A DNA stretch of 30,738 nucleotides, taken from positions 1-30,738 of the forward strand of contig CAZYEV010000012.1 of assembly GCA_964646615.1 (NCBI GenBank). The letters are read 5' to 3'. Shown one piece after another: positions 26,042-30,738 of this stretch. Below the pieces are notes generated by a model, which made no database searches, had not been told where the DNA came from, and was given only the letters and a program-made list of their open reading frames with translations. Source of the DNA: M3007 sp964646615. GTDB taxonomy: Bacteria > Bacteroidota > Bacteroidia > Chitinophagales > Saprospiraceae. The position numbers and the translations under genes are program-made. Each line of letters starts with the position of its first letter. Within the stretch, counting starts at the first letter, position 1.

Positions 26042-27490
26042 TCAAAATTCCGCATTGCCCGGATAGCGCGGGAAGGCAATCACGTCGCGAATGTTGCTCA
26101 TGCCCGTAACGAACTGCACTAAGCGCTCGAAGCCCAGCCCAAAGCCGGCATGCGGGCAGGTGCCAAAGCGACGTGTGTCCAGAAACCAGTACAGCTCATC
26201 TTCCGGAATGTTCATGTCGCGCATCTTTTGCAGCAACACATCTAAGCGCTCTTCGCGCTGGGAACCGCCCACAATCTCGCCAATGCCGGGGAAGAGGATG
26301 TCCATGGCGGCCACCGTGGGGCCAGGCACGCCCTCCTTGGGGTCGTCTAAGCGCATGTAGAAGGCCTTGATAGCTGCCGGGTAGTTGGTCAGGATGACGG
26401 GTTTCTGGAAGTGCTTTTCCACTAAGTAGCGCTCGTGTTCGCTCTGCAGGTCGGCACCCCAGCGCTCGATGGGAAACTGGAACTTGCCCTTCTTGTTGGG
26501 CGGCGAGTTCTTGAGGATTTCGATGGCTTCCGTGTAGGTCAGGCGCTCGAAGCGGTTGTCCACCACGAAGCGTATTTTTTCGCGCAGCGGCATGGGCGAG
26601 CGCTGGTCTTGCGGCTTAGCCTTTTCCTCTTCGAGGAGGCGCTCTTCTAAGAGCTGGAGGTCTTCAGGGCAATGCTCCAGGGCATAGCGGCAGACGTACT
26701 GCAGCATGGCCTCGGCTAAGTTGGCGTTGTCTTCTAAGTCGGCGAAGGCCACTTCGGGTTCAATCATCCAGAATTCGGCCAGATGCCGCGTGGTGTTGGA
26801 GTTTTCGGCGCGGAACGTTGGGCCAAAGGTATAGACTTCGCCCAAGGCCAGGGCGCCCAGTTCGGCCTCCAATTGGCCCGAAACGGTCAGGTTGGTGGGG
26901 CGTCCGAAGAAGTCCTGTTTATAGTCCACCTGGCCGTCGGGCGTGCGGGGCACGTTGTCCAAAGGCAGCGTCGTTACGCGGAACATTTCACCCGCGCCCT
27001 CGGCGTCGCTGGCTGTGATGATGGGCGTGTGGAGGTAGAAAAAACCGCGCTCGTGGAAGAACTGGTGCACAGCATAGGCCAGCGCATGCCGCACGCGAAA
27101 GACAGCGCCGAACGTGTTGGTGCGAAAGCGCAAATGCGCATGTTCGCGCAAATACTCCAGCGACAGCTTTTTGGGCTGCAGCGGGTACTTCTCCAGGTCG
27201 CAATCGCCGTAAATGGTAACCTCGCGAGCCTCTACCTCGATGCGCTGCCCCTTGCCCTGGCTTTCGACCACGCGCCCCACAGCGCCAATGGCCGCGCCAA
27301 ACTTGATGCGGCTCAGCGTTTGCTCGCCCAACTGCTCCGGGTTTACCACCACCTGCAGGTGCCGCGCACATGAGCCGTCGTTGAGCGCAATGAACTGGTT
27401 GTTGCGAAAGGCCCGCACCCAGCCCATCACCGTAACTTCCTGACCTACCGGTTCTTTCGTTAAAACTTCAGCAATTTTCGTCCGTTTCAT
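26042..27490 (-). CDS. asnS: Asparaginyl-tRNA synthetase
   Basis: The 482-aa class II enzyme charges tRNA-Asn. I take ATG 27490 (MKRTKIAEVLTKEPVGQEVTVMGWVRAFR), the conserved family start; the frame is open further upstream to 27667 but that part is not protein-like. The N-terminal OB-fold (about 10-120) binds the anticodon. The catalytic core has class II motif 2 (TFRAENSNTTRHLAEFWMIEPE) and motif 3 (GFGLGFERLVQFVTGMSNIRD). The C-terminus ends in PRYPGNAEF, typical of AsnRS rather than AspRS. A -7 box on the minus strand lies at 27569-27576. It is the first gene of an asnS-panC unit, perhaps including nadC. Confidence 0.96.
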   Translation of the reverse strand: MKRTKIAEVLTKEPVGQEVTVMGWVRAFRNNQFIALNDGSCARHLQVVVNPEQLGEQTLSRIKFGAAIGAVGRVVESQGKGQRIEVEAREVTIYGDCDLEKYPLQPKKLSLEYLREHAHLRFRTNTFGAVFRVRHALAYAVHQFFHERGFFYLHTPIITASDAEGAGEMFRVTTLPLDNVPRTPDGQVDYKQDFFGRPTNLTVSGQLEAELGALALGEVYTFGPTFRAENSNTTRHLAEFWMIEPEVAFADLEDNANLAEAMLQYVCRYALEHCPEDLQLLEERLLEEEKAKPQDQRSPMPLREKIRFVVDNRFERLTYTEAIEILKNSPPNKKGKFQFPIERWGADLQSEHERYLVEKHFQKPVILTNYPAAIKAFYMRLDDPKEGVPGPTVAAMDILFPGIGEIVGGSQREERLDVLLQKMRDMNIPEDELYWFLDTRRFGTCPHAGFGLGFERLVQFVTGMSNIRDVIAFPRYPGNAEF

Positions 27491-27568
27491 GTCGTCGTTG
27501 AACACATGGCCGGCGCATGCGCCAAAAAGAAAATGCCCTTCCGTCTGCCGGCCCGGCGAAAGGGCGGG

Positions 27569-27576
27569 CAAAGGTA
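27569..27576 (-). promoter_or_regulatory. -7 box TACCTTTG for asnS
   Basis: On the minus strand the octamer fits TAnnTTTG exactly, 79 bp before ATG 27490. A TTTTG element at 27600-27604 could serve as -33 box, but the 23-bp spacing is longer than the usual 19-21. Confidence 0.45.
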
Positions 27577-27779
27577 GAAAGCCCTCTCGGATTGTCGGGC
27601 AAAAGGCTTCGCGTTTCCGAGACAACTGCCATTCGCCAAGGCATGACCTTTCCAGAATTGCCATCAAGGCGCTTGAAGCCTGAACGCTCCCTCACGTGGG
27701 CACCAGTTTCTCCTACCCTGTAAAGTCGCCGCGAATGGGTTCCTTACTGCGAAAGTACGAGTTTTAGACGCCCCCAAGC

Positions 27780-27817
27780 GAGGCAACATCCCCCGCGTCC
27801 GCGGGAGGTGTCGCCTC
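27780..27817. repeat. Repeat locus D: single palindromic element
   Basis: An imperfect hairpin with an 18-base left arm (27780-27797, GAGGCAACATCCCCCGCG), a 2-base loop and an 18-base right arm (27800-27817, CGCGGGAGGTGTCGCCTC). Arm sequences match the boxes of the other three loci. On the plus strand there is one wobble and two mismatches, on the minus strand two wobbles and one mismatch, so orientation is unclear. The extra GCG/CGC pairs extend the stem towards the loop. Confidence 0.8.
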
Positions 27818-27945
27818 CGCCCAGAAAATTCTAACAAAAACCACTCGCCAAAGAAAACGGCTCAAAAACACACACCACCGGCCAAAAAGCCGCAAAAACC
27901 GGCAAAATGCTTGCAGACACCGAATGTTAAATTTTTGCGCAACTC

Positions 27946-27976
27946 TTGGAAAAACACCAAAAGGCTTGTATTTTTG
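27946..27976 (+). promoter_or_regulatory. Bacteroidota-type promoter upstream of the beta-helix gene
   Basis: A TTG at 27946-27948 is followed after 20 bp by TATTTTTG (27969-27976), matching the -33 TTTG/TTG and -7 TAnnTTTG layout with a proper spacing. Transcription would start near 27983, about 155 bp before ATG 28139 and about 330 bp before the first start-like codon in the long frame. This long leader would contain the G8 tract. Confidence 0.6.
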
Positions 27977-28264
27977 TGTATCTATTCTTTCCTCGCGCGC
28001 GTACTCCGGCAAGCAAAAGCCAACCCTGCTTTTTAATCCCTCTATGAGACTTCTGCTAACCCGCTCACGGTGCAGAAGGCATTCTGGCCGCACAAGGCCT
28101 GCTTATCTTTATTGTTCATTTTTTTAAACCGTTTACCGATGACACACTCCGTCAAAATTTCGTCTCGCGCAACGTCATCGTTGCCCCCTGCCGGCAATGC
28201 TTTTGCTGGCAACTCCACTCATCCTTCGCTCATCGCCGGCTGCCCAGGCGCTCCGCTATCTAGC

Positions 28265-28272
28265 GGGGGGGG
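28265..28272 (+). repeat. G8 homopolymer tract at the 5' edge of the beta-helix frame
   Basis: Eight consecutive G lie directly after the in-frame stop TAG at 28261-28263. The frame of ATG 28139 crosses this tract and ends at TAA 28280-28282. One additional G (or two fewer) would join that ATG to the long downstream frame; one fewer G would join it to a different ATG at 28197. It is one of only two G/C runs of eight or more that I see in the window. Confidence 0.85.
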
Positions 28273-28311
28273 AGGGGACTAATATCCTCTCTCCGCCATA
28301 AATTCGCGGCT

Positions 28312-30738
28312 TTGAGCTTGTGCCTGAGTGTAACTATGACTGTTTGTAACGTTCGAGCCTTTGCACAGACGCCACCATGCCCGACCGATTTCACGGACTT
28401 TATTTTTCTGACGCAACCTGCTACTGTGCAAGACCTTCCCGATCCCAGTCAAGGGCCACAAAAACTCGTAGTGTTTTATTCGATTACGTTCGATCAAAGT
28501 TATACTTTTGTTCCAGGGAGCGAGATCATCATGCTAACGCCCAGTTCAAGCCTGATTGTGGAGAATGGCTACGTTGTTTTTGATGGCGCTACTGTCCGAG
28601 GATGTGATGACTCATGGGATAAAATCGAAGTGAAGGGAGGAGCATCCGTTAGTATCAAAAACAGCGCTATCTACAATTCGTGTGGAGGAGTTAAATGCTA
28701 CCATCGGAGTGCTATTGAAATAGTAGAGAGCACTTTTTTGGATAATTGGCGCTGCCTCGAAGCCATAGGCGAAGTTATTGTTTTTGGAGATGGCATTGCC
28801 CATAATACTTTCAGCCGTACTAGACAGTACACGGTCTTTTGCGGCAGCGAAAGCAATACAAGAGCAATTTTATTAACTGATGTTCCCTATTTCCCTATTG
28901 GTGACCTGGCCCAGGGCGGACAACCAAATGTAATTCTGGATTACAAATACGGCATTGATGCGCAGAACTCCAACATAGAGGTCGTCAACACCCGGATTAA
29001 AACACCCGATGGTGAAGAGGGCATCCGGCTTCGAGGAACGACGGGGGTTTTTAATGCTAACATCAAAGGTCTGGGTAGCTCAGTTAGCAGTCCGACTTCT
29101 GTAGAAGGATTCAAAAGAGGCATAGACCTCAGAAGGTATCACCTTTCGGTAGAGGAGGCGTTCTTTAAGAAAAATGATGAGCGCGGTATATATATGTTTA
29201 ATAGCAATAACGCCCCATCGTTTCTGCGACTCCATAAGAGCCGTTTTGAGTCTTATGGGCAAGAAGCCGTAGGAGTATTTAATTCATTGCTCACAGGCGC
29301 CAGAATCAGCGAAAATGAAGCCAGAGATAATAGTGATACTGAAGATTATGAAAAGATTTTTGTCAATTGGTATAACAACAGTCTTGCATCGCCATCAGCG
29401 GAGGTTAGAATACGCAAAAACAAGCATTATGACGACTCAAAACCGCCTGCCTTCCTGAAACGTATAAGTCTTGGCGTGTTTTTGACTAATATTAACGGAG
29501 GGGTTATTGTTGAAGATAATGAGTTTTATCAGAACCATATCCCTCCTGGAGATCACGAATTTAGAGGCGTTTTTCTCTACAACTCGCCTAATAACAAATT
29601 AATTCAGAATAAGGCCATAGGGAATTTTGGCTTTCTTAGTACTACCCAGCACTTGTACCAGGGGATACAATTGCGTGAGTCAAGACGATCACTCATACTC
29701 TCCAACTTCATTTCTGGTTTCGATCGCGGTTTTGACTTTGTAGGCGATTGTGATTACACAAACTTCTGTACCAATGTTATGTCAGAAAATGCTATCGGTT
29801 TGTATCTCTATCCTGGCTCTGTCATCGGCCAACAATACGAAAAGGAAAACCAGTGGCCAGGAAACCTGCCACCTGGAGGTCAATATGAGGCACTGTATGA
29901 TGGTGCGCCAACGCATTTAATGCAATTAGCTTCCGCATTTTTCATCAATGATCCCAATACCATGTCTGAATATTGGGCTATTCCGAGAGAACCGCTTTTC
30001 CCCTGGTTCCAAGGCACCCCCAACTACCCTGGTCAGACATTTCCTTGTCCTGAGAGTATCGGTGGAGACGATACCTCCGTCGGCGATGAAATGGCGATAT
30101 CTGGTACCTTCCCGGCCTACAAAGGCTACCCAGCCTCTGTATGGGAAGCTGAGTTTCGGGCATTCGCTACTCTGGCCGAGCACCCAAACTTGCGTCCGAC
30201 AGGCAGTATGGCGGAAGCCTTTTACACCATTCACGAAAACAGTACACTGGATAGCCTCTATCGCGCCAAACGCGATTGGGAGCGTCTTTTTCGCTTTACT
30301 CCGGCGTTGGAAGGCGCCTGGACAGACAATCAAGCAGCCGTAGAAGACAAACTCGAGGAGCTGCAGTTGCTCACAGAACAAATGCAGGCCGCCCAGACCC
30401 ACTCCGAACGCCAGGCCCTGGCCCAAAGCATCGCCCAGCGACAGGATGAACTCGTCGCGCTCCAGCAAACGACTCAGTCTCTAAGCGGACTATATGCTGA
30501 CCTGATCGCTAATCGCGCTCAACTGCTGGCGACTGAACTGGCGGCTATAGAAGCCGAGGAAGTGTGGGAACAGAACCTCAAAACCGTGCTGGCACTCCAG
30601 GTGGAGCGCGTTCTGTCGGGTGCAGAAAGCTGGACCACAGAACAATACAATGCCCTGCAAGCCATTGCCGACCAGTGCCGCCACGAAGGCGGTATTGGCG
30701 TGGTGATGGCGCGCGCCGCCCTCGACGCCACCCATTAC
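28312..30738 (+). CDS. Secreted right-handed beta-helix surface protein (partial at 3' end, 5' end probably frameshifted)
   Basis: A continuous frame with no stop runs from 28264 to the window edge (825 codons). Its first start-like codon is TTG 28312, then ATG 28336; neither gives a good signal peptide, because the basic n-region (LRHK, 28291-28302) lies upstream of both. The expected signal reads LRHKFAALSLCLSVTMTVC, then NVRAFA-QTPPC. Beta-helix type sequence follows to about 29850 (repeated patterns such as GVFLTNINGGVIVEDNEFYQN and GIQLRESRRSLILSNFISG, and SAIEIVESTFLDN). From about 30120 it becomes helical and coiled-coil-like (LEELQLLTEQMQAAQ, ERQALAQSIAQRQDELVALQ), at visibly higher GC. 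Such proteins usually end in a T9SS sorting domain, which would be outside the window. It is likely an exported adhesin or polysaccharide-associated protein; function is unknown. Confidence 0.8.
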   Translation, partial: MSLCLSVTMTVCNVRAFAQTPPCPTDFTDFIFLTQPATVQDLPDPSQGPQKLVVFYSITFDQSYTFVPGSEIIMLTPSSSLIVENGYVVFDGATVRGCDDSWDKIEVKGGASVSIKNSAIYNSCGGVKCYHRSAIEIVESTFLDNWRCLEAIGEVIVFGDGIAHNTFSRTRQYTVFCGSESNTRAILLTDVPYFPIGDLAQGGQPNVILDYKYGIDAQNSNIEVVNTRIKTPDGEEGIRLRGTTGVFNANIKGLGSSVSSPTSVEGFKRGIDLRRYHLSVEEAFFKKNDERGIYMFNSNNAPSFLRLHKSRFESYGQEAVGVFNSLLTGARISENEARDNSDTEDYEKIFVNWYNNSLASPSAEVRIRKNKHYDDSKPPAFLKRISLGVFLTNINGGVIVEDNEFYQNHIPPGDHEFRGVFLYNSPNNKLIQNKAIGNFGFLSTTQHLYQGIQLRESRRSLILSNFISGFDRGFDFVGDCDYTNFCTNVMSENAIGLYLYPGSVIGQQYEKENQWPGNLPPGGQYEALYDGAPTHLMQLASAFFINDPNTMSEYWAIPREPLFPWFQGTPNYPGQTFPCPESIGGDDTSVGDEMAISGTFPAYKGYPASVWEAEFRAFATLAEHPNLRPTGSMAEAFYTIHENSTLDSLYRAKRDWERLFRFTPALEGAWTDNQAAVEDKLEELQLLTEQMQAAQTHSERQALAQSIAQRQDELVALQQTTQSLSGLYADLIANRAQLLATELAAIEAEEVWEQNLKTVLALQVERVLSGAESWTTEQYNALQAIADQCRHEGGIGVVMARAALDATHY

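Larger units (their letters stand above)
27491..28263. other. Non-coding region between asnS and the beta-helix gene
   Basis: The region separates the divergent asnS and the plus-strand beta-helix frame. It holds the asnS -7 box (27569-27576), repeat locus D (27780-27817), a well-formed plus-strand promoter (27946-27976), two short plus-strand frames (ATG 28044, 27 codons; ATG 28139, running to TAA at 28280-28282) and the start of a G8 tract. The short frames show no recognisable product; the second may be the displaced N-terminus of the beta-helix protein. Open frames on the minus strand around 27764-28093 look spurious. Confidence 0.6.

Noticed and set aside
27764..28093. 109-aa minus-strand frame between asnS and the beta-helix gene
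   Set aside because: Includes repeat locus D and the plus-strand promoter, has an Arg/Phe-rich product with no recognisable domain.
28044..28127. 27-codon frame (MRLLLTRSRC...) after the plus-strand promoter
   Set aside because: Could be a leader peptide, but there is no supporting attenuator structure or conserved motif visible.
29926..30468. 180-aa minus-strand frame
   Set aside because: Lies opposite the continuous beta-helix frame, which shows coherent protein sequence.

Overview
The window looks like a chromosomal segment of a mid-to-high GC Bacteroidota, probably of the Saprospiria/Lewinella-like branch. The evidence is: large secreted proteins with SdrD B-like repeats, a right-handed beta-helix surface protein, a DUF4369/thioredoxin-type periplasmic protein, a DUF2007 membrane protein, cytochrome c peroxidase with OM-type lipoproteins, and Bacteroidota-type -7 boxes (TAnnTTTG) upstream of several genes. 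The phylum is well supported; the finer placement is inference. No rRNA, tRNA, phage, transposase or CRISPR array was found.

Layout. (1) 1-8554, minus strand: a surface-protein cluster. An 858-aa secreted protein, a 197-aa secreted protein and a giant SdrD-repeat protein lie in one direction. The two large proteins share a beta-propeller-like domain; the giant one carries an in-frame TAA exactly where a repeat tyrosine is expected and its repeats continue in frame past that stop to the window edge. (2) 8675-10247, minus strand: an unrecognised C-x-GSGIC protein and a DUF2007 protein, separated by a 4 x 100-bp tandem repeat array. (3) 10365-13473, plus strand: a redox/envelope cluster made of a cytochrome-like lipoprotein that looks like a chimera with a barrel-type lipoprotein, a di-heme cytochrome c peroxidase, and the full-length barrel-type lipoprotein. 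(4) 13512-16334, minus strand: upp, ddl and an M29 aminopeptidase. (5) 16937-24205, plus strand: a thioredoxin-fold protein, a flavin monooxygenase, a SulP transporter with STAS domain, a PaaE-like ferredoxin reductase and a PlsC-type acyltransferase. (6) 24186-27490, minus strand: nadC, panC and asnS. (7) 28264-30738, plus strand: a long reading frame, open at the right edge, for a secreted beta-helix protein with a helical C-terminal region. It has no good start codon in frame and begins immediately after a G8 tract, so it is probably frameshifted or phase-variable.

The most distinctive feature is a family of modular palindromic repeats found only in four intergenic places (about 9.45, 16.4, 21.7 and 27.8 kb). 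They occur as a 100-bp tandem array, a 46-bp tandem array and two single copies. At three of the four places the arms pair fully only when one particular strand is read as RNA (G-U wobbles), which gives the element an orientation. A second theme is long G tracts (G9 and G8) in the reading frames of two large surface proteins, compatible with slipped-strand phase variation or with assembly error. All functional statements come from reading the sequence and from family knowledge; no database search was run.
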